DNA from: Protopterus annectens
Taxonomy: Eukaryota; Chordata; Ceratodontiformes; Protopteridae
Length of the DNA: 64,000 nucleotides
Assembly: GCF_019279795.1 (NCBI RefSeq)
Contig: NC_056743.1
Location: 1,780,716,966-1,780,780,965 of the forward strand
Reading direction: 5' to 3'
Each line of letters opens with the position of its first letter. Within the stretch, counting starts at the first letter, position 1. Position numbers and translations under genes: made by a program. Below are positions 47,576-60,689 of the stretch, one piece after another. Under the pieces are notes generated by a model that saw nothing but the letters and a program-made list of their open reading frames with translations, did no database searches and was not told the origin of the DNA.

Positions 47576-50500
47576 TAAATAAGCTTAAAGGTAAAATGTT
47601 TTAATGACAACCCCAACAACTGCTAGCCCCTATTTTCTTTTTGCATGGCATTTCTCTCAGAGAAGTATAAACAAAACAGAAAGATTCTGAGGTAAAACTA
47701 TCACATCAAGCTTCTAATCTATATTTCTGACAAAAGGAACACTTTCCTCTTTAAAACAAAATGTGAAAGTGGAAGGTAATTCCCAAAGGGGAAATCATCT
47801 GCCCAACTTTGGTGAAGCACTAGTCAACAGTCAATTACCCGAAGCCCGGCGGACTGCAATCTTCTGCGGTAAAAAAGTTCTGAAGTTTTGGTGCCCTGGT
47901 CACTGATTTGTATCTTGCTCTCCTTAAACTGCGTGGTGGCTGGGGCATGTGAAAGATGCCCTTAAGCACTGGATGCTAGATGGTTGGTCCAGTCCTTGGC
48001 AGAATGCCCCATATGGCTTACACTATTGCATCAGTCTAAATAAATATTTACATATTTGTAAGGCATTTAAAGCTTTATAATTGACCCCTCCTCTGAAAAT
48101 GTCGCACCAAAGGGAAATACCATTTTTGAGTCTATTGGTGCACTGAACCAGCAATTGGATTTTTAATGCCTTATTAATTCTTTTAACCCTGATGTCTTCG
48201 GATAAGTCAGCTGAAATTTGTAGATAGTGTCTATGACAGTCTAATCACTTCTGTTCTATAACAGCTAAAATAACCTGGAAAGCATCCACTTCTCTTATTA
48301 ACCATAAAACATAAAAAAATTGAAGAATGACACAGGGGGAGAATGCAGGGCTCTGTATACTCGGTTGTCAGCATAAGATGAAAGAGCTTCAACCAGTTTA
48401 ATGTTTGGGTACCTCTTTTCCAATTTAATAATGACAAGATTGTCTCTCTAGATGCTCCCTCTAAAGAAAAAGGGCATCTCTTAAAGATGTGGAGAATTTC
48501 TCTTAGTGGTTGAGTTTAGGAACCATATTATTATGTCTGGCTTATACATGTTTAGGCCTTTTTCATGTTCACACATACATTATTCCCTCTCTGTGTGACC
48601 TTGTACTGCCAACAATGCCTGTCTGCAGGTTCCAAACTGAAGGACACAGAGATGTTTGCTCCTTTCATAAGTCAGTCACGGTCAGCACTGTCAGTTCCTG
48701 TGAAGACATATGGGAATCACCTGACTTGATAATGCTGTCTTGCTGTATATTGAGACCTGAAGTTACAAGCTACAGCAACTTTCATCTTTAGTTATTAAAT
48801 TGTATGCTTACTGGTAATCTTCTTTTAGTTGGTCTGATGAAATTTTCTTTTTAATATTATTTTTTTATCTCAGAGACCCAAGTTATTTGTTCTTGCATAC
48901 CTCGATGATCATAGTAACTATCTTATTCTTAACCATCACCTAAAGTGCTCATTCAAGGTGCTGCCCCAAGATAAAAATAGCATTGTACCCAAGTAATCAC
49001 ATTTTGCATTTGTTTTGCTGACTTTATGACTTTTTGCAAATGGATAAGCGTAGATAACCACATCCTTAAAGTACTAGTTGCTAGTTCTACAATCCACTCA
49101 TGCAATCATGCTAAGGAACTCATGTCACAATTTTAAGGGGTGCACCTTTATATCTTCTGCATAAATATGATTGCTCAGTCTGATGCCATTTTACTGATTG
49201 CTGCGTTACAATGATTGTATACTATCTAAAGAGCAAGAGTTGGAGTAGGAAATATTAACAAGGAAATTAAAATGTTGAAAAGGCATTTGGCAATGCTGTT
49301 GGAATGCTTAGAAATAAAAAATAAATTCAGTATAAAGATGTATAATGAAATAAGGGAAAGGTAAACTTAGAGAAATAAATCATAGTTGTAGTTACAGTAA
49401 AAAATTGGATGGAAGTGATCATATCAAAAGTGAACGATGAATACAAAAAATGAAAGGAGAAGAATGAACTGATAATTTAACATACATTATCATGCATCCT
49501 TAATAATGAAACATGCAAACCAGCCTCCTCTTTGCATAGACAGTCGATGAAACCCAAAAACAGTATTATATGCATTTCTGGAGAGTGCATTTCTATAAGG
49601 ACTGAGACAAAACACTGTCACTTTGGAGAAGGTCAGCAAAATAGCCACAAGGGATACAATACAGAGTGAAAATAAATTAATTTAGTGTAATGGATACAAT
49701 CCTTTCTCTCAACTTCTTTACTCACAGATTCTGCTCAAATTAAAACATAATCGGGGGAGGGATTAAAGACACAAAAACAGTAATAATTTTTAAATATTAC
49801 TTGAATTCACTCAAAGTTAATAGAACATGATCTGTCTCAACATGCATTTTATGAACAAAAAGGAAGCATTAAACTCAAATTCTTGGCTTTATTGACTAAT
49901 TATAATTTTCAGTGAATTACCAGAAAACCAGGGCAAAAATATGAGACAAAATTAGGGACAGTGTTCATATCAGTAGCAGCAGAAAGGAACAAGGACTAAA
50001 GCAGAATTATGTAAGCATGTTAAAAGAATGCTCTAAGCTGAAGTAGCGAGCTATGTCACAAAAATTGGTGCATGGAAATGAAACAACAAAATCTGAAGAC
50101 AAGGGAATTGATGGCTCAGAGGAAACATATTTATAGCAATATTTCTTCCAAAGACAGCATTTGATAAGATGCATGGAACTGTCTTAATGATCAAGATGAA
50201 GGATCATTAATGGTAATATAAATCAAAAATGCATAAAACAGATACATTTCTTTTAGGAGTAGGAAACATAAGCTGATGCTTAAATAGCTTCTATTGCTAC
50301 TGATAGAAATGTACTTACTACCCTACAGGAGGCATATAATGCACTGACGTACCTTCTACTTCATTCCTCTCCCCGTCTGCAGTTCTGGCTTTGCACTGCT
50401 TCTCACTCATCTTTATTACTTTCTTTTGTTCTACTCTGCCCTCCCCCTTTTAACTAATATGTGTAATTCAAAAGAGATTTCACTTTCTCATTTCCTCTAC

Positions 50501-50590
50501 CCCACCCTTTTCTCACATTATTCCTTCTATTATTTCTCCTCCATTATCAGTTTTCTTAGATATTTATTTATTTTTCTTTTCTTTCAAATT
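47576..50590. other. Anonymous AT-rich interval
   Basis: No family-level match is evident in this 3-kb stretch. Frames at 48231-48437 (-) and 48510-48791 (+) lack motifs. From 50340 the strand is pyrimidine-rich. Confidence 0.4.
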
Positions 50591-50599
50591 GGTCATTAA

Positions 50600-50820
50600 T
50601 ATGATTTGTGTCTATAATCTGGCTTTGTCTTATACTGTTCCTACTGTCTACTTAGGTAATTGGTTACTGCTGTGATTTGTCCATAAACTGTTCTACTCCT
50701 TGCTTTTGTATTACATTCTACAGTATTGTCCTTTGTTGCCTTATAGCCTGGTTCATGACTGAAAAGGGTCTTCTGAGCAGAGCACTTACTTGATTAACAA
50801 ATGTAAAATAAATAAATGTT
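50600..50820 (+). mobile_element. LINE 3' terminal fragment with AAAT-type tail
   Basis: GACTGAAAAGGGTCTTCTGAG, then TTGATTAACAAATG and TAAAATAAATAAATG follow the same order as the 3' terminus at 56.9-57.0 kb (minus strand) and at 28.8 kb. It is a 5'-truncated tail fragment. Confidence 0.5.
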
Positions 50821-51389
50821 ACGTTGGTCAGGTATAATTTCTTGATTTGCTGTCAGAGTTTGTTCCTGGGACTCAGAAATATTGAAGGCATTGCAGTTAG
50901 CGATTGTGCATGACAAGTGACTACACACAGGGTGTGTGCAATTCATAGTCACGAGTCCAAGTGGGGGAAGGCTGAGCACCCTAGCTGCCTGCATTGTATG
51001 CTAATAGCAGTAGAATGCTATGGTAATGAGCAACATTATGAAGATGAAGGGGGCAGTTGATGCAAATAAGGGTAAACAAGATGGCAGAGCAATTCAGAAA
51101 TGTATATATAGTACACCTGTGGGTGTTTCAACCAGTGGAATTAACTGCCATAAAATCCTGGAGTTACAGAAGGAGAGTAATGTAATGATGTTAGGGATAC
51201 GCACAGTGTTAACAAAAATGCATGTATAATGGGCCGTGCTCGGTAGCATGTTACTATCCTTCAAGCACCACATCATCTGAGTGCACTTAACATTTAATGT
51301 CTTCATAGCACTGAAATTATAGACTGCTATGACTGTGGATAGAGTCACCATGTAGGAGTTGTGGATGTGTGTTGCCCTCATCTGCAGGC

Positions 51390-52205
51390 CCATGGGAGAT
51401 ATAGAGTACCTATCCTGCTAGTTACTAAGGTGTGTGGGGCTTTGGGAATATTAGCTACAGGGACATTTCAGAAATGAATAGGAGACACAATGGGTGTTTC
51501 CCATGCATCTGCCTCTAGGATACTCCATTAGTCCCACAATGCCATGCTATAGTATGTGGAGCAGCATATGTAACTTCTACATACCACACAGGAGAGTGCC
51601 AACACCATGCAAACTCTTATGACATATCCCATTTCCCCTGATGTACTGGGCACCATAGGTTTCACCCACACTGAAATAAAGACTCCACTTATGGAGTCGG
51701 GAAGCAGGTACCTTAAGGGTAAAGGTTAGAATGCTGGCAACAGTCAGCTGCTCTATAATGCACAGGGTATGGCAGTACCCACGACTGCCACATATGGCAC
51801 CTATGCAACCTATTTCAACAGTTTATGAAGGACGATTTTTACCCAGGGCTGTCTTACTGGTGATGATGGCCCTGGAGCCATGGTTGATGACACCAATCAA
51901 AAATCCACAGACCGTGGCAGACAATGGCTACAAGTGCACCATATCACAAGCCCGGGTCATCATTAAATGTGCGTTTGGTATGCTGAAGGCACACTGACTT
52001 TCTGCATGCAGCTGGTGGTGCACTGAACTATGGCCGTGGCACATGTACTAACATTAGGTGCACAGCTGCATTACATAATACTGTTTAATCAGCTGCAGCG
52101 AGGTGTAAACATGCAAGATGAACAATTCCCATTACACTGTAAAATGGATGATGGTGAAGCTACAGATATAGTGAAGGAGCCAACAGCAGGGAGGACCATG
52201 GCATA
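51390..52205 (+). pseudogene. PIF/Harbinger (HARBI1-like) transposase relic, copy B
   Basis: It extends further N-terminal than copy A. Blocks on the plus strand are VCGALGILATGTFQK, GDTMGVSHASASRIL, DVLGTIGFTHTEIKTP, VYEGRF, LEPWLMTPIKNPQT and ISQARVIIKCAFGMLKAH, then a C-terminal helix region to about 52205. Frames change several times; the longest open piece is 51731-51997. The first catalytic Asp (ID.TH) reads Gly and the last Glu (IIEC) reads Lys, so the nuclease is dead. It is from a different Harbinger family than copy A (PWLMTPI.NPQT against MTPIRNAHT). Confidence 0.82.
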
Positions 52206-52327
52206 GTCTGGCACAATAGAGGTTCATAGGTTGGTACTAGGCTATCAGCCCTAGGGCCTATAAAAGCCTAGCAATAACAATTCCCTGGATATTACTTCCC
52301 ACAATATTTACTTCCCTGAACCCCTGT

Positions 52328-55101
52328 CTAGCAAGGCAACTGACATGATCCCCGGGGTGAATTTCCTATCTCCCATCCAATCATCAAGGTTCCTTTTGAA
52401 GAGGGCCAAGAAGGCACTCTGACATATATGGGCAGTCTATTCCAAAGTATGGGGAGTCTCGGGGTCAGGAACTTATCCCTCCAGCAAGTTTTGTTCATTG
52501 TGATGACAGGGTTTAGATCCCTGGAGCATGTGGCTCTGAGGGATTGGGATTTCTTTAAGTGGAGCATGTCCAACAGTTCAGGGTTTGACATGGCCTTGTA
52601 TGTTAAGCAGAGAGCACCTCTGAGTAGACGATATGCCATGGAGTATAGCTGGAGTTTTTAGATGGTCAGCATAGGGCATCTGCTTTAGGCCTGTGATTCT
52701 TTTAGTGAGTTATTTCTGTGGCCTTTCCAGCTGGTACAGATGTCTTATGAGGTACATACCAAACAGGGCGTTGTACTCTATAATGGGTCTAATGAGGGAT
52801 GAGTACAGTGGGACATTGACCTCCTTTTTTCTGGATGAAAAGGCCTTAGTGATGAGGTGTGCCACATAGAAGGATTTACTGACTGTAGTGGCGATGTGGT
52901 TATCAAAGGTGAGACTACTGCCCACCTGTGTCCCCAAGTCTCTCATCACACTTTCAGTGTTTAGTGTACTGCCACCTATGTGGTAATTCATGGGTACATG
53001 TTTTTTCCCAAAAGGGGATAACTATACATTTCTTAGCATTAAGCTTAAGCCCATGGCTCTGGCACCAAGCATATGTTTCTGTATGGCTTATTTGTAAAAT
53101 ATCCACATCATTTGGGGATTCAGTAATGGCTCCCAATTTGCAGTCATCTGCAAGCTTTGTTATCCAGAGTCCTAGTGTTGGCCTGTACTTCAGAGAAGTA
53201 GATGCCAAACAAGAGCAGTCCCAGGACTGAACCCTGAGGTACTCCAGATGTCACTTGTCTGGAGCTGGATTTGGAGTCGGCTACTTTTACAGTCTGGGTT
53301 CTGTCAGTAAACCAGTTGGCAACCCATCGAGTGACACAGGGATTTATGCCCAGCTTACTAAGTTTATCTGTGATTCCAGAGTGGGGGATGGTGTCGGAAG
53401 GCCTTGGCAAGGTCCAGATAGGCTGTGTGGACCGCCTTACCCTTGTCCACAGCTCTGGAGACAGATTCAAAGAAGTCAATCAGGTTCAGGAGACAAGATC
53501 GGCCCTTCACAAACCTAAACTGGGTGTGGTCCAGAGTTTGAAGGTTGCCAATGTCTTTGTTTATGAGTTCCATGATAATGCATTCCATGCCCTTGCAGAT
53601 CAGGCTCATCAGACTGATGGGATGGTAGTTCCCGGGATCCAAGGTGGATCCCCCTTGTGGAGTGGGATAACTGTAGCTGTGTGCCACTCAGTGGGCATGA
53701 AGCCTGAGGTGAGGCTATGCTTAAACATGACACTTAGGTGAGGTGCTAGTTCATTTTGTAGTTCATGTAGTACACAGCCCGGGATGTCAACTGATCCCAT
53801 GGATGCTGTATTCTTAGCTTTGGACAGTGTGATTTCTACTGTGTGGCCATGATTACTGGAATTTGGCAATCTTTTGGTCTTGAGATGGGCCCTTTAGCGG
53901 GTGAGAGGGGGGTGAAGTTGGCACTAAATTGATCTGCCAGGATATTGGCAATATCCTTGGGATCAGTATATTTAATGCCATTCTGTTGTAGCTCTGAGCA
54001 GATCTGAGTATTGCCATTTACATTCTTGACATAACTATGGAATGCCTTGTGGTTATCTTTGGTATTTTTGGCTGGCAATTTTATTTTTGTAACTAGCTTT
54101 GGAGGATTTTATGAGGGATCTCAGCTTCTTACTGAGGCTGGTAAGGGAGTTTTTTGCATCCTGGGATTTTCCTCTTTTCTGCAACAGTTTCTTCCTTCTG
54201 TTTATGGCAGGAGACCACCAGATTGGCTTTCTTTTTTTGGAGGAAAGCTTCTTGGTTCTATTTGGGATGGCACAATTCATGCACAAGTGGATGTGCTCAA
54301 ACAGTGCCTTAGTGTAGGATTCAGCATCTGAACTTTCAACTCACATCTGCATGGATGTCATGAAGTTTGTCACTTCTGACTTTAGTAGCATGAAGTTGGC
54401 TTTCGAGAAGTTTTTTTTAATGGAGGTTACCTTACTGGGGGGTGGGGGTGGGATGTGGCGATTAGCTTATGGTCAGACATGACCAATGAGGGGGTGACCA
54501 CTGGTGTGGAGCATCTATCTCCCATGTTGCTAATGACCAGGTCTAGGATATTGACGCCCCAGGTGGGGCAATGGATTAGTTGATCCAGGGTGGTGGAATT
54601 TAGGAATTCCAAGAACCATTGGGAAAAGGTGTTGGTACTTGAGTAGTTTTCCCACTTAATGGCAGGGTAATTGAAATTACCCAGTATTAGGGTGTTTGGT
54701 TGTATCTTAATATTTTCCAGTATGTTTAGAAAGGTGTAGTGAGAATCTTTGGGCATGGTAGGGGATCTATAGCAAGCTACAATTTGGATTGCAGTCTTAC
54801 GTAGTGTTAGTTGCACCTGGAGAATTTCAAATGCATTATGTTGGGCAACTAGCCTGGAGGTGTGAATATCCTTGGTGAATATGGACACTCCTCCACCTTT
54901 AGTGTTTCAGTCTTGATTTGGTAGCCGAAAAGTGTGGTAGGATTTGTAGACTGCTATTGCAGGGGTACTCACTGGAGCTTTGAACCAGGTCTCAGTTACT
55001 GCACAGATATTGATGTTTTCCATTTTAGGAGTGTTTTGAGAAGAGTGCATTTTGAGATTTAGACTTCTAGCATTGAGTAGCATTACCTTCAGATTTTGCA
55101 T
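52328..55101 (-). pseudogene. CR1 ORF2 relic, copy 7
   Basis: Endonuclease pieces lie at 55101-54427 (LLNARSLNLKMHSSQ, TETWF, LGNFNYPAIKW where GDFN reads GNFN, DLVISN, SDHK). The linker is at 54286-53836, RT pieces at 53869-52954 (NYHPISLMSLICKGMECI, FVKGRSCLLNL, SGVPQGSVLGLLLFGI) and the C-terminal domain at 52991-52328. The catalytic FADD reads LADD. About eight frameshifts break it into pieces of 70-150 codons. Confidence 0.85.
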
Positions 55102-55112
55102 GCTTGTATCTG

Positions 55113-55616
55113 TTATGGTGATGGTTTTGTCCTTTGAACCTGGCCTAAAAAAGGCACTATAGGGGTGGCAAGAGCTTTAGCCAGTAACCTGAATCCCAGG
55201 GGCGACAAGTGCAGACCATCTCTGGCAAAGCATCGTGGTTTGTCGATCATGTCATCCCAGACAGACAGATACTGGATCCCCTTTGAATGACACCAGAAGC
55301 TTAGCCGATTGTTGAAGTCAATCATTTTGTCCGTATACTGTGGTATCATTCTGGGTGAAGGCAGGATGATACTCAAGGCTAGGGTCATACCTGCCTGGGC
55401 CACATGATCCGAGAGGTCTTCCATGTCTCTTTTCATGTAGTCCAGGGAGGTACGTCTTAAGTCATTTACTCCAAAATGGACAATGACAGAGTCGTATTTG
55501 TACTTGTTGTGGAGTGACCTGAGTGCATGCGTTATGTGGCGGATCCTGGCACCTGACAGACAGCTGACTGTAATTTTCTCCTTGTTCAGCCTGCTGAGTG
55601 GGACATCAGTTGGCAC
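55113..55616 (-). pseudogene. CR1 ORF1 C-terminal part (SGNH esterase), copy 7
   Basis: It is open for about 167 codons. It keeps VHFGVNDLRRTSLDYMKRDM (block with G.ND), FWCHSKGIQYLSVWDDMIDK and CFARDGLHLSPLGFR (block with Asp and His). The N-terminal zinc motif, coiled coil and GDS block are absent because of 5' truncation. The open frame over its full remaining length suggests limited age. Confidence 0.85.
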
Positions 55617-56867
55617 TAGGTAATAAGAAGTGACTTCCCTATAACTAGGAGACTAATTAAGGCATAAAAACAGCAGTAAAAGTATTAGATGCAACCTTAC
55701 AACCAGGCTGTGTGCTCACACCTATGCTTGAGACATAAGTAACAAAATGCAGGGGGCAGGGCACAGTTATCACCATTTGCACAGGTGAAGGGTGGGGGGA
55801 CAGGGATGTGTGTTTCATGGGAAAATGTGTGTGTGCTGTTCCATACAGAATAGAATTTGCACTTTGGGGGCAGAATATGGGTTGGGTCAGGGCTTAATGA
55901 AATGTGCTGTGAGACTGGAGACTGTCACTATGTATGCACATGTATGTGGACCTCATTACTGGATGTGAATGTGTGTATGTTCTTAAGATACCAAATAACA
56001 GTTCAGCAAAGAATAACAATCTCCTTTATTGGACAGAGAAACATATACGTGGGAGACTAAGAAATCAAGGACCGATTTCCCTGAACTACAGAATTCATAT
56101 TCATTATACCTTTTTTCATTAAAAGCAACAGTATTGTAACAATCAGAAAAAGCACTGACCAATTAAAAATGAGCACTACAGCATTAATTTTGCTAACTAA
56201 GATTTTCTGACTACTTGTTTATGATATTTCACGTGAGGCATGAGTTCCGAATTCCATGCTAGAACTTTCTACTCAGAACAAATCTTACACATTTTTAACC
56301 CTGTCAGCATTTCCTAATATTAGACAGGTAGCAGATCAGCATATACATACTAAAGAACATTCAAGATTTCATTCTGCTTATGAAAGTGCACTGCAAATGA
56401 AATGCACCCACTAAGATTTTTCCCTTCTCTGTACTTCTCAACCATTACATTCGCCCTTCTGATGCTCTAAAGCATTACCCAAACCATAATGTTTCTTCAG
56501 ACTGGAAAATAACTACAAGTTTTCAGATGAATGCTCACTTTTTCACTTACTATCAGACATTTTTATGTGCTGTTTCTTTCTGTCCCTGACATAAACAATC
56601 TTTACACAGTTGTTTCAAAAATATTATCTTATTTGCAATGGAAACAAGCCTATATCTTCATGGAACAAATGCAATCTGAATACAGTAAATAATCATCAGT
56701 AATACATTCTATACAATGTATAATTTCCTATTCCCCTGGTCCTTTATATAGATTATAATGCATTTTACTAAAACCTTGCAACACTTTATTTTCATCTTCT
56801 GTTGTACTATTATTGTTACCAAGAGGATTTAGTGGCATTGATTCAGTTATTTGCAATTAGAGATCAT
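55617..56867. other. Anonymous interval
   Basis: I see no recognisable gene or element. Short frames at 55857-56122 have no family motifs. Confidence 0.4.
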
Positions 56868-56868
56868 C

Positions 56869-56908
<40 letters not shown>

Positions 56909-57850
56909 TATTTGTTGACCGGGAGTGTCCAACTGGATGTAGGTCCATTTTCAGTGGAGGCCCGGGGAGAAAAGCTCCACAGTTAAAACAAACAGACAGT
57001 AGTTACATTGGATTACATAGCGATTAACAATTTACATAGCAATTACTTACAACATATTTACAGATGAAGAACATAGTACATCAGTAGACAACTAGAATCT
57101 ATCTGTGAAGTACATAACAGACATTAACAAATGTTACAATAAGAAGTTCCTGCTGTATAATAAGTACTAGGCTTATGAGCATCTGAGCTTGCTATAATCA
57201 AGGTAGTTAGTGGAGTGGAAAGAAAGGTAGTGGTTGGATGGGGTGGGTGATATTAGAGTGGGAGTTGCAAGGGTATAGCCAGCATGTTTTTAGGTGTGCT
57301 TTTAGTAAAGTTTTGAAGTGGGTGCATGATGTTATGGAGGTAATTGTGGGTGGGAGGGAGTTCCATAATTTGGCTATGGTGCAAGAGAATAATGCTTCAC
57401 CAGCATAGTTATTGGCTTTAGTGATCTGCAAGTGATTTTTGTTGCTGGATCTTAGTGGTCTGGTGGTGCGATAGGGTTGGAGTAGATTCTGGAGGGATGG
57501 GACATTTAGTGGATGGTTTACTAGTTTGTGGGCGAGTGAGAGTTAATACTACTGAAGGAGGTGAGGGAGTTCAAGCCAGCCCAGTTCAGCACGTGAGAGA
57601 CAGTGGTGACTACGGTAGGATGCCCCTGTGGGGAATTTGGCAATTTTGTTGTAGCAGGTCTCTAGCTTGTTTAAATCGCATTGCCTTAGGTTGGTATATA
57701 CTGGAGAGGCATAAAGTAGGGTGGAGATAAGGTGGGAATTTGCTATTAAAATCTTTGCTGCTTTGGTGAGAAGTTGCTTATTTCTGTATAACGCTCCTAG
57801 TTTTTTGTGGACTTTATTTATGGTCATGGATATGTGAATGTCAAATTTTA
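56868..57850 (-). mobile_element. Third LINE fragment: ORF2 C-terminus, 3' UTR and (AAAT)n tail
   Basis: The minus strand reads INKVHKKLGALYRNKQLLTK, SHLISTLLYASPVYTNLRQC and LNKLETCYNKIAKFPTGASY (57827-57549), then after a frameshift FSCTIAKLWNSLPPTI and FKTLLKAHL (57431-57207). This is the standard LINE ORF2 C-terminal order (post-RT helices, then WN.LP and F...L). A 3' UTR with CTCCACTGAAAATGG precedes an (AAAT)n tail at 56912-56868. It may be the 3' half of the same lineage as 46.4-47.6 kb, but the two do not overlap. Confidence 0.75.
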
Positions 57851-57999
57851 GTTTATTGTCTATTTCCTCTATCTTTCATTCTTCTATCATTCTTTCATTT
57901 TTCTATCATTCTTTCTGGATTCTATTAATTTAAAATGCACACTTTAGTTATAAAAAAGAAGGCCTAATATAATAATTGTAATGGATCTCAGCATGAAAA

Positions 58000-59500
58000 A
58001 CTTTAAAATCCCTCCTCCCCATCCAGAGAAAACATTGGTTAACCATGGCCTTTGGGAACTGTCAGCTTCTTTGGCATGTGAATATTCAACGACTTTCAGA
58101 ATTATTTGTAAGTGACTACAGATGGCACCAGTGTCACCAGGAACAAAAGAGCAATACTCCATTTGGATGTGTTAATTCTTGGGGTATCAAATTAATAGAC
58201 TCAAAATTGGAATTACTTAATATTTCCAGGAGCTTGGACAGCTTCCTAATTTCCTAGATGGGCTTCACTGACCTATAAGCAGGTACAATGCCTGTTCCAG
58301 AAAAGACCCCATCACCAAGATCAAAATGAACAAGCCATATTAAAGCAGGTTGCTTGTACAGCATTATGATATACCAAAGAGGCATCTGTTTTATCAGCTG
58401 GCTTAGGAAGGCCTTTTTGTCTCTCTTTCGATGAGCATTAGGAATTCTTCCTTTTTCTAAAGTAGCTGTATGTGGAATAGTTGGAATAACATGCTATATA
58501 ACAGCAAACAGACCTATCTATAAGTAACCAGGGCTAAGCTTGATTTCCACAAATGTAGCATTTTTTGCAATGCTGCCATGCCCTGCCCTTTCTCTGGGTG
58601 AAATTGCAAGCACTAATTCTGACAAAAAGTTTTTCATGTTTGCAACAGCAAACATAGCTTTAACAGTCATTGACACTTGAAGCGACATTACAGTAAAGGG
58701 GTAGAAATATGTTTATTCTTCTAATGTTTAGCAAGAAAACTGAGTTAAAATGTAGTGTGAAGCTCAGAATCAGTGTCTGGTAAAGGAATCAGTGGTATAT
58801 CCACATCCAGTGGAGTAGAAATAGTTGCACAGTTCCAGCAGTTGTTAGCACTGAGGATCTGTGCATAAGTATGTCAAGCAACAGAAAAAGTATAAAATGT
58901 GGGAAGCCATTCAGGGGCTCTTGACTCAGGTCAAAGCAAACGTCTGCTCTCTGTTCTTGGCAAAGAATGTATATCTGTTAAAAATGATTCAGTACCTACG
59001 ATTCCAATGGGGCCACAGGATGATGCACCTACGACTCCTAATAGCAAAAGCAGACAAAACAAAACGATGATGAAAAGCACAGTACAGCAGTGATGATTGG
59101 TCCAGGGGAAAATTATGTTGGTCCTGGAAAGCGTTTTGAAGAAAGTGTAAACAAGGATATTGGGTGGGTTGTTCATTGTGCAAATGAAATTAATTACCAA
59201 AAAGTTGTCAGCAAGGGGCTTATTAACAGACGACTTCAAAAAGGAACATTATCTGAATAAGGTAATGTCTAAATCAGTGTCCAAAAGGCAGGATGAATCA
59301 GTAATGTTGGAAGTGGAAGCAAGAAAAAATGTTGAGGCTGAAGAAGAATCACTAGACGTTAAATCAGACCAGAATGAGGTTGCAGGATCAGGAGATATAA
59401 CTTCCTAGTCTAGTAACATGGATAATTCTGGATGAAATCTTAATGGTGGATGTGGAATTAAATTGGATCACAAACAGTTCACAATTGGTTCCAGATTTGG
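58000..59500 (-). other. Region downstream of retroviral pol, no envelope motif found
   Basis: In position this would hold env. A frame at 59239-58931 has one strong hydrophobic run of about 19 residues (membrane-segment-like) after a Ser/Asp-rich stretch. I cannot find a cleavage site, fusion peptide or immunosuppressive-type motif and do not assign it. Confidence 0.3.
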
Positions 59501-59561
59501 TTTGGATGACAAAATGTCATGGACATCCAGATGCAATGACATTTCTGCTTTGTTGTCTGGT

Positions 59562-60581
59562 TCAGCTGGTGATAGGTTCTGCAGGGTCATGTAGGATGAC
59601 ATCAGTGGGGTCTTGGCTGTACTCATCACAAGGGAGGGTCTTTTTCACATGTGACACACAGATTTTAGGTGGGGAGGCCCTCACAACAGTTGTCAGTAGC
59701 AGTTGTGAGAAAAAACAGGTATGATGCTTTCCATCCAGAGTTAGGTGAGCTTCTTTTGGAATGCTCTTTGATATATACAAAGTCTCCTAGGTACAGGTCA
59801 TGGTGATCCTGCTCTATTGGTCATTGGGCTGCATGCAGAATAGCACTATGGTACTTCTGCAAAACAGAACACAGGGATCATAGGGATTTATAAGACAAAA
59901 GCTTACTCCCATCAGTATCTTGTAATTCTAAGTTCTTAGGGAGGGGGCAGCAGGTATTCTCATGGGTCTACCCATGAAAATTTCATCGGGGGATAATTTT
60001 CTAAAGGGCACTAACTATACGTCTAATGCTAAATAAAACTAAAAGCAATACCTCTAGCCATTTAAGACCAGTTTCTTAAACATTCACTAGTCTAAGCTTA
60101 ATTGTCTTGTTAGCTCTCACTGGTATGCCAGAAGTATACTGTCTATAGGGACAATGAAACTGTAATTTAACATTTAATATTCTGCAAACCTTGTGCATTA
60201 CTTGACAAGTAAAATGGAGCTTTGGTCAGGCTGAATGCTAAAGGAAGCGTCAAATCTAGGAATGAGTTCAGTGACTAACTTTTTTTGCTACTGCGTGTGG
60301 ATCATTTTTAACACACTGATATGCTCTACCCATCCAGAAAAAACATTGATAATTACCAATGCATAAAAGTTTTTCACTAAAGGAAGTTTAATATAATCCC
60401 ACGAAAGGGACCACAAGGGTCCCCGAGGCATTTTCAGTGACTGAACAAGTGCAGGTACGGATTTAGAAACATTATGTTCTATATAAATTACACAAGTATT
60501 TACAAAATGTTGAGTGACTTCTGAGAGACAAGGGCCATGCCAATCAGTGGAAAATTGTTTTATTAAATCCTTTTTACCCAA
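59562..60581 (-). pseudogene. Retroviral integrase (broken)
   Basis: The 60581-60288 frame reads a zinc-domain end (FVNTCVIYIEHN, with one Cys of the usual CxxC replaced by Tyr), GPLWSLSWDYIKLPLVKN (first catalytic Asp) and ALVIINVFSGWVE. The rest of the core (60288-59790) is unreadable. A C-terminal GPY/F-like domain is seen at 59780-59562 (IPKEAHLTLDGK, QLLLTTVVRASPP, HVKKTLP), which points to a class-I-like lineage. Confidence 0.72.
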
Positions 60582-60689
60582 ATGAAAAAGCAGGTGGTAG
60601 GGTTTACCAATTCATTCAGGAAATTTAGTGGGGCTACTAGTCAACCATCCAGATGGCATCACAAAAAAAGATCCCAGATAATGACTGCA

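Larger units (their letters stand above)
52221..55616 (-). mobile_element. CR1-type LINE, long copy 7 (truncated in ORF1)
   Basis: The minus strand runs from the ORF1 esterase (55616) through all of ORF2 to a 3' end at 52221. The 3' end has one octamer unit before non-CR1 sequence. The 5' truncation falls just after the position of the esterase GDS block, so the catalytic serine segment is missing. It is the same tail subfamily as copies 4 and 5 but carries many more frameshifts in ORF2. Confidence 0.9.

Noticed and set aside
48231-48437. Possible DIRS or LTR-element frame on the minus strand
   Set aside because: A few suggestive residues but no catalytic or family motif; not supportable.
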